A DNA stretch of 64,000 nucleotides from Variovorax paradoxus. GTDB taxonomy: Bacteria > Pseudomonadota > Gammaproteobacteria > Burkholderiales > Burkholderiaceae_C. The notes beneath the pieces are model-generated. The model saw only the letters and a program-made list of their open reading frames with translations, did no database searches and was not told the origin of the DNA. Positions 45,088 to 54,553 of the stretch are shown here, piece by piece; the stretch's first letter is position 1; every line of letters begins with the position of its first letter. Where the stretch lies: positions 3,735,001-3,799,000 of the forward strand of contig NZ_CP091716.1 in NCBI RefSeq assembly GCF_022009635.1, given 5' to 3'. A program made the position numbers and the translations under genes.

Positions 45088-47706
45088 ATGAATACCCAAT
45101 TCCGCAAGAACCTTCCCGGCACTTCGCTGGACTATTTCGACGCGCGCGAAGCCGTCGAGGCCATTCGCCCGGGCGCCTGGGCCACGCTGCCCTACACCTC
45201 GCGCGTGCATGCCGAGAACCTCGTGCGCCGGTGCGACCCGGCCATCCTCCAGCAGAGCCTGACGCAGATCGTCGAGGGCAAGCGCGAGCATGACTTTCCG
45301 TGGTTCCCGGCGCGCGTGGTGTGCCACGACATCCTCGGGCAGACCGCGCTGGTCGACCTGGCCGGGCTGCGCGACGCCATCGCGCAGCAGGGGGGCGATC
45401 CGGCCCAGGTGAACCCGGTGGTGCCGGTGCAGCTCATCGTCGACCATTCGCTGGCGGTGGAGTGCGGCGGCTTCGACCCCGATGCCTTCGAGAAGAACCG
45501 CGCCATCGAGGACCGGCGCAACGAGGACCGCTTCCACTTCATCGACTGGACGAAGCGGGCCTTCAAGAACATGGAGGTGATCCCGCCGGGAAACGGGATC
45601 ATGCATCAGATCAACCTGGAGCGGATGTCGCCCGTGGTGCACGCGCAGGACGGCGTGGCCTTCCCCGACACGCTGGTCGGCACCGACAGCCACACGCCGC
45701 ATGTCGACGCACTGGGCGTGATCGCCATCGGCGTGGGCGGCCTGGAGGCCGAGAACGTGATGCTGGGCCGCGCCTCGTGGATGCGCCTGCCCGCCATCGT
45801 CGGCGTGAAGCTCTCGGGCCGGCCGCAGCCGGGCATCACGGCCACCGACGTGGTGCTGGCGCTGACGGAGTTCCTGCGCAAGTCGAAGGTGGTGGGGGCG
45901 TACCTGGAGTTCCACGGCGAGGGCGCATCCAGCCTCACGCTCGGCGACCGCGCGACCATCTCGAACATGGCGCCCGAATACGGCGCCACGGCGGCCATGT
46001 TCGCCATCGACCCGCAGACCATCGACTACCTGCGCCTGACCGGCCGCTCCGACGAGCAGGTGCGGCTGGTCGAAACCTATGCGAAGCACACCGGCCTGTG
46101 GGCCGACGCGCTGCAGGACGCGCAGTACGAACGCGTGCTGCAGTTCGATCTTTCCACGGTCATGCGCAACATGGCCGGCCCGTCGAACCCGCATGCGCGC
46201 GTGGCCACCACCGAGCTCGCGGCCCGCGGCATCGCCGCGCCGTGGCAGGACGAGCCGGGCCGCATGCCCGATGGCGCGGTGATCATCGCGGCCATCACCA
46301 GCTGCACCAACACCAGCAACCCGCGCAACGTGATCGCCGCCGGCCTGCTGGCGCGCAACGCCAACCGCGTCGGCCTCGCGCGCAAGCCCTGGGTCAAGTC
46401 GTCGCTGGCGCCCGGCTCCAAGGCCGTGACGCTGTACCTGCAGGAAGCGGGCCTCATGGGCGAGCTGGAGAAGCTGGGCTTCGGCGTGGTGGCCTATGCC
46501 TGCACCTCGTGCAACGGCATGTCGGGCGCGCTCGACCCCGTCATCCAGCAGGAGATCGTCGAGCGCGACCTGTATGCCACGGCGGTGCTGTCTGGCAACC
46601 GCAACTTCGACGGCCGCATCCATCCGTATGCGAAGCAGGCCTTCCTGGCCTCGCCGCCCCTGGTGGTGGCCTATGCCATCGCGGGCACGGTGCGCTTCGA
46701 CATCGAGAAAGACGTGCTGACGGTGGTCGATGGCAAGGAGATCCGGCTGAAGGACATCTGGCCGGCCGACGAAGAGATCGACGCCATCGTGAAGTCGAGC
46801 GTCAAGCCCGAGCACTTCCGCCAGGTGTACGAGCCGATGTTCGCCATCCAGCCCGACACAGGCGAGAAGGTGACGCCGCTGTACGACTGGCGCGCCGCGT
46901 CCACCTACATCCGCCGCCCGCCGTACTGGGAAGGCGCGCTGGCAGGGGAGCGCACGCTCAGGGGCATGCGGCCGCTGGCGGTCTTGCCGGACAACATCAC
47001 GACCGATCACCTGTCGCCCTCCAACGCGATCATGATGGACAGCGCGGCCGGCGAGTACCTCTACAAGATGGGCCTGCCGGAGGAAGACTTCAATTCCTAC
47101 GCCACCCATCGCGGCGACCACCTCACCGCGCAGCGCGCCACCTTCGCCAACCCCACGCTGCGCAACGAGATGGTGCGCAACGCCGACGGTTCGGTGAAGG
47201 CCGGCTCGCTGGCGCGCGTGGAGCCCGAAGGGCAGGTCATGCGCATGTGGGAGGCCATCGAGACCTACATGCTGCGCAAGCAGCCGCTGATCATCGTGGC
47301 CGGCGCCGACTACGGCCAGGGCTCGTCGCGCGACTGGGCCGCCAAGGGCGTGCGACTGGCCGGCGTGGAAGCGATCGCGGCGGAGGGCTTCGAGCGCATC
47401 CACCGCACCAACCTGATCGGCATGGGCGTGCTGCCGCTGGAGTTCAAGCCCGGCACCAACCGCCTGACGCTGGGCCTGGACGGCACCGAGAGCTACGACG
47501 TGAGCGGCGAGCGCAAGCCGCGCGCCGACCTGACGCTGGTCATTCACCGGCGCAACGGCGAGCGGCTCGACGTGCCCATGACCTGCCGCCTCGACACCGC
47601 TGAGGAAGTGTCGATCTATGAAGCCGGCGGCGTGCTGCAGCGCTTCGCGCAGGACTTCCTGGCCTCGGCCAAGGCTTCCTCCGTGGCTGCCCCCGCGGCC
47701 TCTTGA
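45088..47706 (+). CDS. acnD: Fe/S-dependent 2-methylisocitrate dehydratase (AcnD type)
   Basis: This is an 872-residue protein. ATG 45088 is preferred over 45028 because MNTQFRKNLPGTSLDYFD matches the family start. The 4Fe-4S ligands appear in ITSCTNTSNPRNV and ACTSCNGMSG. GTDSHTPHVDALGVIAIGVGGLEAE and GSSRDWAAKGVRLAGVEAI are aconitase motifs. With PrpF it dehydrates 2-methylcitrate to methylaconitate, replacing PrpD in the acnD-prpF variant of the cycle. It lies 70 bp after prpC and is probably cotranscribed. Confidence 0.93.
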   Translation: MNTQFRKNLPGTSLDYFDAREAVEAIRPGAWATLPYTSRVHAENLVRRCDPAILQQSLTQIVEGKREHDFPWFPARVVCHDILGQTALVDLAGLRDAIAQQGGDPAQVNPVVPVQLIVDHSLAVECGGFDPDAFEKNRAIEDRRNEDRFHFIDWTKRAFKNMEVIPPGNGIMHQINLERMSPVVHAQDGVAFPDTLVGTDSHTPHVDALGVIAIGVGGLEAENVMLGRASWMRLPAIVGVKLSGRPQPGITATDVVLALTEFLRKSKVVGAYLEFHGEGASSLTLGDRATISNMAPEYGATAAMFAIDPQTIDYLRLTGRSDEQVRLVETYAKHTGLWADALQDAQYERVLQFDLSTVMRNMAGPSNPHARVATTELAARGIAAPWQDEPGRMPDGAVIIAAITSCTNTSNPRNVIAAGLLARNANRVGLARKPWVKSSLAPGSKAVTLYLQEAGLMGELEKLGFGVVAYACTSCNGMSGALDPVIQQEIVERDLYATAVLSGNRNFDGRIHPYAKQAFLASPPLVVAYAIAGTVRFDIEKDVLTVVDGKEIRLKDIWPADEEIDAIVKSSVKPEHFRQVYEPMFAIQPDTGEKVTPLYDWRAASTYIRRPPYWEGALAGERTLRGMRPLAVLPDNITTDHLSPSNAIMMDSAAGEYLYKMGLPEEDFNSYATHRGDHLTAQRATFANPTLRNEMVRNADGSVKAGSLARVEPEGQVMRMWEAIETYMLRKQPLIIVAGADYGQGSSRDWAAKGVRLAGVEAIAAEGFERIHRTNLIGMGVLPLEFKPGTNRLTLGLDGTESYDVSGERKPRADLTLVIHRRNGERLDVPMTCRLDTAEEVSIYEAGGVLQRFAQDFLASAKASSVAAPAAS

Positions 47707-47724
47707 ACCGACAATCGCACCATC

Positions 47725-48915
47725 ATGGTTTCCGCACCACAGATCAAGATTCCCGCCACCTACATGCGCGGCGGCACCAGCAAGGGCGTGTTCTTCCGCC
47801 TGCAGGACCTGCCCGAGGCCGCCCGGGTGCCCGGCAAGGCGCGCGACGCGCTGCTGCTGCGCGTCATCGGCAGCCCCGACCCCTACGGCAAGCAGATCGA
47901 CGGCATGGGCGCCGCCACCTCGAGCACGAGCAAGACCGTGATCCTCTCGAAGAGCGAGCGGCCCGGCCACGACGTGGACTACCTGTTCGGCCAGGTGTCG
48001 ATCGACCAGCCTTTCGTCGACTGGAGCGGCAACTGCGGCAACCTCTCGGCGGCCGTCGGCCCCTTCGCCATCAGCAACGGCCTGGTCGACGCCGGCAGGG
48101 TGCCGCGCGACGGCGTGGCGGTGGTGCGCATCTGGCAGGCCAACATCGGCAAGACCATCGTCGCGCACGTGCCCATGACGGGCGGCGCGGTGCAGGAAAC
48201 CGGCGACTTCGAACTCGACGGCGTGACCTTTGCGGCGGCCGAAGTGCAGCTCGAGTTCATGGACCCGGCGGCGGAAGAAGAGGGCGCCGGCGGCGCGATG
48301 TTCCCTACCGGCCAGCTGGTCGACGAGCTGGAGGTTCCGGGCGTCGGCACGCTGCGGGCCACGATGATCAACGCCGGCATCCCGACCATCTTCGTCAATG
48401 CGGAAGCCATCGGCTACACCGGCACCGAGCTGCAGGACGCGATCAACGGCGACCCCGCCGCGCTCGCCAGGTTCGAGGCCATCCGCGCCCACGGCGCGGT
48501 GCGCATGGGCCTCATCAAGCACATCGGCGAGGCCGCCGGGCGGCAGCACACGCCCAAGGTCGCGTTCGTCGCGAAGCCCGCCGGCTACACCGCCTCCAGC
48601 GGCAAGCAGGTGGCCGCGGGCGATGTCGACCTGCTGGTGCGCGCGCTGTCCATGGGCAAGCTGCACCACGCGATGATGGGCACGGCCGCCGTGGCCATCG
48701 GCACCGCTGCCGCCATTCCGGGCACCTTGGTGAACCTCGCGGCCGGCGGCGGCGAGCGCGAGGCCGTGCGCTTCGGACATCCTTCGGGCACCTTGCGCGT
48801 GGGCGCGCAGGCGAGCAAGGTGGACGGCGAATGGCAAGTGACCAGGGCCGTCATGAGCCGCAGCGCCCGTGTGCTGATGGAAGGCTGGGTGCGCATACCC
48901 GGCGATGCCTTCTGA
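47725..48915 (+). CDS. prpF: 2-Methylaconitate cis-trans isomerase
   Basis: The protein is 396 residues from ATG 47725. The diagnostic N-terminus PATYMRGGTSKGVFFR is followed by the duplicated diaminopimelate-epimerase-like fold, with WSGNCGNLSAAVGPFAI and the second-half MINAGIPTIFVNAE. It converts the AcnD product to the isomer used by aconitase and always accompanies acnD, as here (18 bp spacing). Confidence 0.95.
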   Translation: MVSAPQIKIPATYMRGGTSKGVFFRLQDLPEAARVPGKARDALLLRVIGSPDPYGKQIDGMGAATSSTSKTVILSKSERPGHDVDYLFGQVSIDQPFVDWSGNCGNLSAAVGPFAISNGLVDAGRVPRDGVAVVRIWQANIGKTIVAHVPMTGGAVQETGDFELDGVTFAAAEVQLEFMDPAAEEEGAGGAMFPTGQLVDELEVPGVGTLRATMINAGIPTIFVNAEAIGYTGTELQDAINGDPAALARFEAIRAHGAVRMGLIKHIGEAAGRQHTPKVAFVAKPAGYTASSGKQVAAGDVDLLVRALSMGKLHHAMMGTAAVAIGTAAAIPGTLVNLAAGGGEREAVRFGHPSGTLRVGAQASKVDGEWQVTRAVMSRSARVLMEGWVRIPGDAF

Positions 48916-48954
48916 GCTTTTACTTTCACCGACTCAAATACACAGGAAAAACCG

Positions 48955-49818
48955 ATGTCGACTCGCAAGACCCTCCGATCCCTGGCCGAGGCGCGCCGCG
49001 GCGTGCTGGTGCCGGGTGCCTTCAACGCGCTGTCGGCGCGCGTGATCGAGGACCTGGGCTTCGAAGCCATCTACGTCACCGGCGCGGGCGTCACCAACAT
49101 GTGGTTCGGCCTGCCGGACCAGGGCTTCATGGGGCTGCATGAAATCGCCGACCACACCGCGCGCATCCGCGACGCCGTGGGCCTGCCGCTGATCGTCGAT
49201 GCCGACACCGGCTTCGGCAACGCGCTCAACGTGCGCCACACGGTGCGCGTGCTCGAGCGCGCGGGCGCCGACTGCATCCAGTTCGAGGACCAGGTCGCGC
49301 CCAAGCGCTGCGGCCATTTCTCGGGCAAGGACGTCATCTCCACCGAAGAGGCTGTGAACAAGATCAAGGCCGCCGTCGATGCGCGCACCGACCCCGACCT
49401 GCTCGTCATGGCCCGCACCGACGCGGCCGCCACGCTGGGCTTCGAGGCCGCCATCGAGCGGGCGCAGAAGTTCAGCGAGGCCGGTGCAGACATCCTGTTC
49501 GTGGAAGCCGTGACCACGGCCGACGAAATCCGCGCGCTGCCGCAGCGCCTGAAGAAGCCGCAGCTGATGAACATGGTGATCGGCGGCAAGACGCCGATCT
49601 TCGGCGCCGAGGAACTGGCCGGCCTGGGCTACGGCATCGTGCTGTACGCGAATGCGGCGCTGCAGGGCGCGGTCGCGGGCATGCAGAAGGCCCTGACGGT
49701 GCTGCGCGATACCAGGCGCGTGGACGAAGACCCGGCGCTGGTCGTACCCTTCGCCGAGCGCCAGCGGCTGGTGGGCAAGCCCGAGCTCGACGCGCTCGAA
49801 AAGCGCTACGCGAGCTGA
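48955..49818 (+). CDS. prpB: Isocitrate lyase/PEP mutase superfamily protein, probable 2-methylisocitrate lyase
   Basis: The protein is 287 residues from ATG 48955 with CAGGAAAAA upstream. VDADTGFGNA at residues 81-90 and the catalytic KRCGH at 117-121 are typical of 2-methylisocitrate lyases, which yield pyruvate and succinate. Overall wording (LVPGAFNALSARVIEDLGF, MNMVIGGKTPIFG) is also close to the oxaloacetate decarboxylase/PEP-mutase side of the superfamily, and it is last in the operon rather than first. Context strongly favours the PrpB role. The other specificity remains possible. Confidence 0.78.
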   Translation: MSTRKTLRSLAEARRGVLVPGAFNALSARVIEDLGFEAIYVTGAGVTNMWFGLPDQGFMGLHEIADHTARIRDAVGLPLIVDADTGFGNALNVRHTVRVLERAGADCIQFEDQVAPKRCGHFSGKDVISTEEAVNKIKAAVDARTDPDLLVMARTDAAATLGFEAAIERAQKFSEAGADILFVEAVTTADEIRALPQRLKKPQLMNMVIGGKTPIFGAEELAGLGYGIVLYANAALQGAVAGMQKALTVLRDTRRVDEDPALVVPFAERQRLVGKPELDALEKRYAS

Positions 49819-49881
49819 GGAAACGGCTACAGTCGCCCGTTCCTCATCTCAGGCCGTCTCGCGCGGCCACGGCCCCTTCCG

Positions 49882-50124
49882 ATGCGCTCCTTCATTTCTC
49901 CTTCCGTCCTCGTCCTGGCCGCGGCATTGGCTGCCGGGTGCGTCACCCGCACGGCGCCTCGCTACACCCCGCTCGGCAACGGCGTCTTCAAGTCGCCGAC
50001 CGCGCAGGATGCCGAGAACTACTGCCGCAACTTCGGCGCGCCGATGCGCTTCCTGGCCAATCAAGGCGGGGAAACCCCGGCGAAGGGTGTCACGACCGGA
50101 GAGGTCGTCTACCGCTGCGATTGA
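49882..50124 (+). CDS. Small predicted lipoprotein
   Basis: This is an 80-residue protein. A hydrophobic leader with lipobox LAAGC (Cys at about residue 20) is followed by a short soluble part, RYTPLGNGVFKSPTAQDAENYCRNFGAPMRFL, with two more Cys residues (YCRN and the final YRCD) that could form a disulfide. Function is unknown. It lies downstream of prpB by 63 bp and ends just before a strong terminator, so it could be the last cotranscribed gene. Confidence 0.75.
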   Translation: MRSFISPSVLVLAAALAAGCVTRTAPRYTPLGNGVFKSPTAQDAENYCRNFGAPMRFLANQGGETPAKGVTTGEVVYRCD

Positions 50125-50130
50125 GCAATT

Positions 50131-50167
50131 GAAAAAGCCCGCGGTCTTCTCGACCGCGGGCTTTTTC
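50131..50167. terminator. Bidirectional rho-independent terminator
   Basis: A perfect 16-bp stem, GAAAAAGCCCGCGGTC with its complement at 50152-50167, and a 5-nt loop give A and T runs on both sides. It serves the lipoprotein gene and the convergent RND gene. Confidence 0.93.
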
Positions 50168-50195
50168 ATGCCGGATGAATGGGTGAGCGCAACGC

Positions 50196-53100
50196 TCAGG
50201 CTTCCGGTGCCACGCTGCCCGGCAGTGCCGGCGTACCCGTGGCAGTGCCTTCTTCTTCCGCTTCTTCCTTCTTGTGCCGCGCCGCGATGGCCAGGTACAT
50301 CGCAGGCACCACGAACAGCGTGAACAGCGTGCCGATCGACAGGCCGCTGAAGATCACGATGCCCATCGCCTTGCGGCCGGCGGCGCCCGCGCCCGAGGCA
50401 ATCACCAGCGGCAGCACGCCGAACACCATGGCCGCCGTCGTCATCAGGATCGGGCGCAGCCGGGTGCCGGCGGCCTCGACGATGGCGTCGAGCTTGCTCA
50501 GGCCCTGCTTCTGCAGCCGGTTGGCCACTTCGACGATCAGGATGCCGTGCTTGCTGATCAGGCCCATCAGCGTCACCAGGCCCACCTGCGTGTAGATGTT
50601 CATCGAGGCGAAGCCCCAGAAGATGAAGATCATGGCGCCGAAGAGCGCGAGCGGCACCGACACCAGGATCACCACCGGGTCGCGGAAGCTCTCGAACTGC
50701 GCCGACAGCGCCAGGAACACGATGATCAGCGCGAACACGAAGGTGATGGCGAAGTTGCCCGACTCCTGCACGAACTGGCGCGACTGGCCCGAGTAGTCGA
50801 CCGAGTAGCCGCTGGGCGCCAGCTGCTGCACCACGCCGCGCAGGTACTCCAGCGTCTCGCCCTGCGTGCCGCTGGGCACGCCCTGGATGGTCACCGAGTT
50901 GAGCTGCTGGAAGTGGTTGACCGTTTCCGGCTGCACGCTGTACTTCAGGCTTGCCACCGTGCTCGCGGGCACCACGCCGTTGGGCGTCTTGATGTAGAAG
51001 TTCAGCACGTCCGACGGGTTGAGCCGGTCGACCTGCTGCACCTGCGGAATCACCTTGTACGAGCGCCCGGCGATCGAGAAGTAGTTGACATAACCGCCGC
51101 CCAGCGCCGCGCCCATGGCATTGCCCACGTCCTGCTGGGTGATGCCCAGCGTGGCGATCTTGTCGCGGTCGACCACCACGGTGGCCTGCGGCAGGTCGAT
51201 CTTCAGGTCGGCGTCGATGTAGTAGAACTTGCCGTCGGCGCGCGCCTTGTCCATGACCTGCTGCGCGAGGGTGTTCAGGTTCTCGAACGGCTCGGTCGTC
51301 TTGATGACGAACTGCACCGGCAGGCCCGAGGCGCCCGGCAGCGCCGGGAACTGGAAGGCCACCACCTTGGCGCCGGCAATGCCGTTCCAGCGCTTCTGCA
51401 GGTCGGTCTGGATGTCGTGCGCGCTGCGCGTGCGCTGGTCCCAGGGCTTGAGCAGCACGCCCGCAATGCCCGCGTTGGTGCTGGGCACGCCGGTGAGCTG
51501 GAACAGCTGCGCGTATTCAGGCGTGTCGTGCGCGATCTGGAAGATCTGGTCGGCGTACGTCTGTATCTGGTTGATGGTGGCCGTGGGCGCGCCCACCACC
51601 TGCGACAGCACGATGCCCTGGTCTTCCTCGGGCGCGAGCTCCGACTTCGACATCTTGAACATCACGAACAGCAGCGCCACCAGGATCACGCCCATGACGA
51701 TCATCACCGGCCAGGTCTTGAGCACGCTGCGCAGGATGAGCTGGTAGCGGCGGTGCACGCGCTCGAAGGTGTGCTCGATGAAGGTCGCGAACTTGCCGGT
51801 GTCCTGCTCGGGCTTGAAGAAGCGCGAGCACATCATCGGCGACAGCGTGAGCGCCACGATGCCCGACACCACCACCGAGCCCGCGAGCGTGAACGCGAAT
51901 TCGGTGAACAGCGACCCGGTGAGGCCGCCCTGGAAGCCGATGGGCACGTACACCGCCACCAGCACCACCGTCATGGCCAGGATGGGCCCGCCCAGCTCGC
52001 GCGCCGCGAGCAGCGAGGCCTGCATGGGCGATTTGCCCTCGCGCATGTGCCGGTCGACGTTCTCCACCACGATGATCGCGTCGTCCACCACCAGCCCGAT
52101 CGCCAGCACCAGCGCCAGCAGCGTGAGCAAATTGATGGAGTAGCCCAGCACCAGCATGATGAAGAAGGTGCCGATGAGCGACAGCGGCATGGCAATCACC
52201 GGCACCACCACGGCGCGGAAGCTGCCCAGGAACAGGTAGATCACCACCGTCACGATCACCAGCGCCTCGACCAGCGTCTTGATCACTTCGCTGATGGAGG
52301 TGTTGATGAAGTCGGTCGAGTCATACACGATCTTGCCGGTCAGACCGCTCGGCAGCTGCGACTGCAGGTCGGGGAAGGTCGTGCGCACCTGCTTGGCCAC
52401 GTCCAGGATGTTGGCCTCGGGCGCGACCTTGATGCCGATGAACACCGAGCGCACGCCGTTGAACGCGACGTTGAAGTCGTAGTTCTCCGAACCCAGCGTC
52501 ACGTTGGCCACGTCCTGCAGCCGCACGATGGCGCCGTTGCTGCTCTTGATGGACAGCTGCTTGAACTCGTCCACGCTGTGCAGCGAAGTGCCGGCCGTGA
52601 GTGGCACGCTCACCATCTGGCCCTTGCTCTGCCCGACGGCGGCCAGGTAGTTGTTGGCGGCCAGCGCCGCGCTCACGTCAGTGGCGGTCACGCCGAAGGC
52701 GGCCATTTTCTGGGCATCGAGCCAGGCGCGCAGCGCGAAGGTGCGCGCGCCCAGGATTTCAGCGGTCTGCACACCGGGAATGGCGTTCAGCTTGGGCTGC
52801 ACCACGCGCACCAGGAAGTCGGTCACGTTGTTGTTGGGCAGCGTGTCGCTGTAGAAGCCGATGTACATCGCATCGGTCGTCTGGCCCGTGGCCACCGTGA
52901 GCACCGGCTGCTGCGCCTGCGGCGGCAGCTGGTTGCGCACGGAGTTGACCTGCGTGTTGATCTCGGTCAGCGCGCGGTTCGAGTCGTAGTTCAGCCGCAG
53001 CGTGGCGGTGATGGTCGACACGCCCAGGCTGCTGGAGGACGACAGGTAGTCGATGCCCTGCGCCTGCGACACGGCGGCTTCGAGCGGCTGCGTGATGAAG

Positions 53101-53282
53101 CCCGCGACCGTGGCCGCGTCTGCGCCGTAGTAGGCGGTGGTGATGGTGACCACGCCGTTCTCGGTCTTGGGGTACTGGTTGACGGGCAGGCCCGCCAGCG
53201 CACGCAGCCCCAGCACCACGATCAGCAGGCTCACCACCATCGCCAGCACTGGCCGGCGGATGAAGATGTCGGTGAAGTTCAT
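50196..53282 (-). CDS. RND efflux pump inner-membrane transporter (HAE1 family)
   Basis: The protein is 1028 residues from ATG 53282. MNFTDIFIRRPVLAMVVSLLIVVLGLRAL is the family N-terminus. The proton-relay Asp pair is seen in LAIGLVVDDAIIVVENVDRHM (transmembrane segment 4). GLTGSLFTEFAFTLAGSV and LSPMMCSRFF are also conserved. Twelve membrane segments and two large periplasmic loops are expected. It forms a tripartite pump with the two genes upstream and exports hydrophobic compounds by proton antiport. The drug spectrum is not predictable. It ends with a Glu/Gly-rich tail. Confidence 0.93.
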   Translation of the reverse strand: MNFTDIFIRRPVLAMVVSLLIVVLGLRALAGLPVNQYPKTENGVVTITTAYYGADAATVAGFITQPLEAAVSQAQGIDYLSSSSSLGVSTITATLRLNYDSNRALTEINTQVNSVRNQLPPQAQQPVLTVATGQTTDAMYIGFYSDTLPNNNVTDFLVRVVQPKLNAIPGVQTAEILGARTFALRAWLDAQKMAAFGVTATDVSAALAANNYLAAVGQSKGQMVSVPLTAGTSLHSVDEFKQLSIKSSNGAIVRLQDVANVTLGSENYDFNVAFNGVRSVFIGIKVAPEANILDVAKQVRTTFPDLQSQLPSGLTGKIVYDSTDFINTSISEVIKTLVEALVIVTVVIYLFLGSFRAVVVPVIAMPLSLIGTFFIMLVLGYSINLLTLLALVLAIGLVVDDAIIVVENVDRHMREGKSPMQASLLAARELGGPILAMTVVLVAVYVPIGFQGGLTGSLFTEFAFTLAGSVVVSGIVALTLSPMMCSRFFKPEQDTGKFATFIEHTFERVHRRYQLILRSVLKTWPVMIVMGVILVALLFVMFKMSKSELAPEEDQGIVLSQVVGAPTATINQIQTYADQIFQIAHDTPEYAQLFQLTGVPSTNAGIAGVLLKPWDQRTRSAHDIQTDLQKRWNGIAGAKVVAFQFPALPGASGLPVQFVIKTTEPFENLNTLAQQVMDKARADGKFYYIDADLKIDLPQATVVVDRDKIATLGITQQDVGNAMGAALGGGYVNYFSIAGRSYKVIPQVQQVDRLNPSDVLNFYIKTPNGVVPASTVASLKYSVQPETVNHFQQLNSVTIQGVPSGTQGETLEYLRGVVQQLAPSGYSVDYSGQSRQFVQESGNFAITFVFALIIVFLALSAQFESFRDPVVILVSVPLALFGAMIFIFWGFASMNIYTQVGLVTLMGLISKHGILIVEVANRLQKQGLSKLDAIVEAAGTRLRPILMTTAAMVFGVLPLVIASGAGAAGRKAMGIVIFSGLSIGTLFTLFVVPAMYLAIAARHKKEEAEEEGTATGTPALPGSVAPEA

Positions 53283-53292
53283 GCGCGGGGCC

Positions 53293-54471
53293 TCACTTTT
53301 CCTGCGGCGTCGGCGCCGGGTCGTTGGTGGGCTTGACGCTGTTGTCCACGGTGACAGGCGTGCCGTTCTTCAGCTTGTTCTGGCCGCTGCTCACCACCAC
53401 CTGGCCGGCTTCCAGGCCCTTGACGATGGAGATCTGGTCGCCGCGTGTCGGGCCGGTTTCCACGAAGACCTGCTGCGCCACGAGTTGCGGCTTGCCGGAG
53501 GCATCCGTGGCGGGCGCCGGTGCCGGCGTGCCCGGCGTACCGGGGGCACCCGCCTTGGGCGGCTCGGCCTGCTTCACCACGTACACGGTCGAACCGTAGG
53601 GGTTGTAGGTCACGGCGGTGGAGGGCAGCGTCAGGCGTTCCTGCGAGCCGCCGATGTCGATCTTCACGTTCGCGAACATGCCCGGCAGCAGCACCTGCTT
53701 GGGATTGGAGATGGTGGCCTCGACCTGCACGTTGCGCGTGGCGGCGTCGACCTTGGGGCTGATGGCGTTGATCTTGCCGCTGAAGCTCTGGCCCGGGAAG
53801 GTGTCGACCGTGAGGTTCACCACCTGGCCGACCGCCAGCCCGGCGAGCTGCTGCTGGGGCAGCGTGAAGTCGACGTAGATCGGGTCCAGCGTCTGCAGCG
53901 TGACCAGCTTGTCGCCGGCGTTCACGTACTGGCCCGGGTTGAGGGCGGTGATGCCCAGCCGGCCCGCGAAGGGTGCGCGGATCGACTTCTTGGCCACCAC
54001 GGCGGCCTGCTGCTCGACCTGGGCGCGCTTGGCCTTCAGGTCGTTGACGTCGGCGTCGATCTGCGCCTGGCTCACGGCCTGCACCGCGAGCTGCGCCTGG
54101 TCGCGCTTGAGCACGGTGGCGGCCTGCGCGGCGGCGGCTTCGGCGGAGTGCAGCAGGGCGATGTCGGAGTCGGCGTTGAGCTCGACCAGCAGGGCGCCGG
54201 CCTTCACGTCCTGGCCGGACTTGAAGTGCACGTTGCGCACCAGGCCGGCGACTTCGGTGCTCAGGTCGGCGCCGCGCACCGGGTTGAGCGTGCCGACGGC
54301 GGTGAACTGCGACTGCCACTGCAGCTTCTGCACTTCGACGGTCGACACGGTCTGCGGACCCGGCTTGGGCACGGCCGCAATCAGCGCGCGGATCTGCAGG
54401 AACTTGCCGAGCGCCAGCGCGGCGACCAGCAGCAGCACGCAGCCGATCATGATGATCATTCTCCGGGTCAT
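53293..54471 (-). CDS. RND efflux periplasmic adaptor (membrane fusion protein)
   Basis: The protein is 392 residues from ATG 54471. The in-frame upstream extension is not conserved in character. One N-terminal membrane anchor (MIIMIGCVLLLVAALALG) is followed by the lipoyl halves (VEVQKLQWQSQFTAVGTLNPVRGADLS and IRAPFAGRLGITALNPGQYV), a coiled-coil hairpin between them and a beta-barrel domain. The Pro/Ala-rich insertion near residues 305-335 is unusual. It bridges the RND pump and the outer-membrane channel. It lies 10 bp upstream of the RND gene. Confidence 0.92.
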   Translation of the reverse strand: MTRRMIIMIGCVLLLVAALALGKFLQIRALIAAVPKPGPQTVSTVEVQKLQWQSQFTAVGTLNPVRGADLSTEVAGLVRNVHFKSGQDVKAGALLVELNADSDIALLHSAEAAAAQAATVLKRDQAQLAVQAVSQAQIDADVNDLKAKRAQVEQQAAVVAKKSIRAPFAGRLGITALNPGQYVNAGDKLVTLQTLDPIYVDFTLPQQQLAGLAVGQVVNLTVDTFPGQSFSGKINAISPKVDAATRNVQVEATISNPKQVLLPGMFANVKIDIGGSQERLTLPSTAVTYNPYGSTVYVVKQAEPPKAGAPGTPGTPAPAPATDASGKPQLVAQQVFVETGPTRGDQISIVKGLEAGQVVVSSGQNKLKNGTPVTVDNSVKPTNDPAPTPQEK

Positions 54472-54553
54472 GGGTAGGCTTCTCTTCGAGTTATGGATGA
54501 GGGGTTGGGGCGCGGCGGCAGGGGAGTGGAGTGCCGCCGCGGGGTCGATGGGG

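Noticed and set aside
45085..48837. A 1250-codon open frame on the minus strand across acnD, prpF and part of prpB
   Set aside because: His/Arg/Gly/Gln-rich translation with no domain pattern. It is a mirror of third-position GC in the real genes.
50274..53336. A 1020-codon plus-strand frame opposite the RND pump gene
   Set aside because: His/Arg/Asp-rich shadow frame. The minus-strand RND protein has all conserved motifs.
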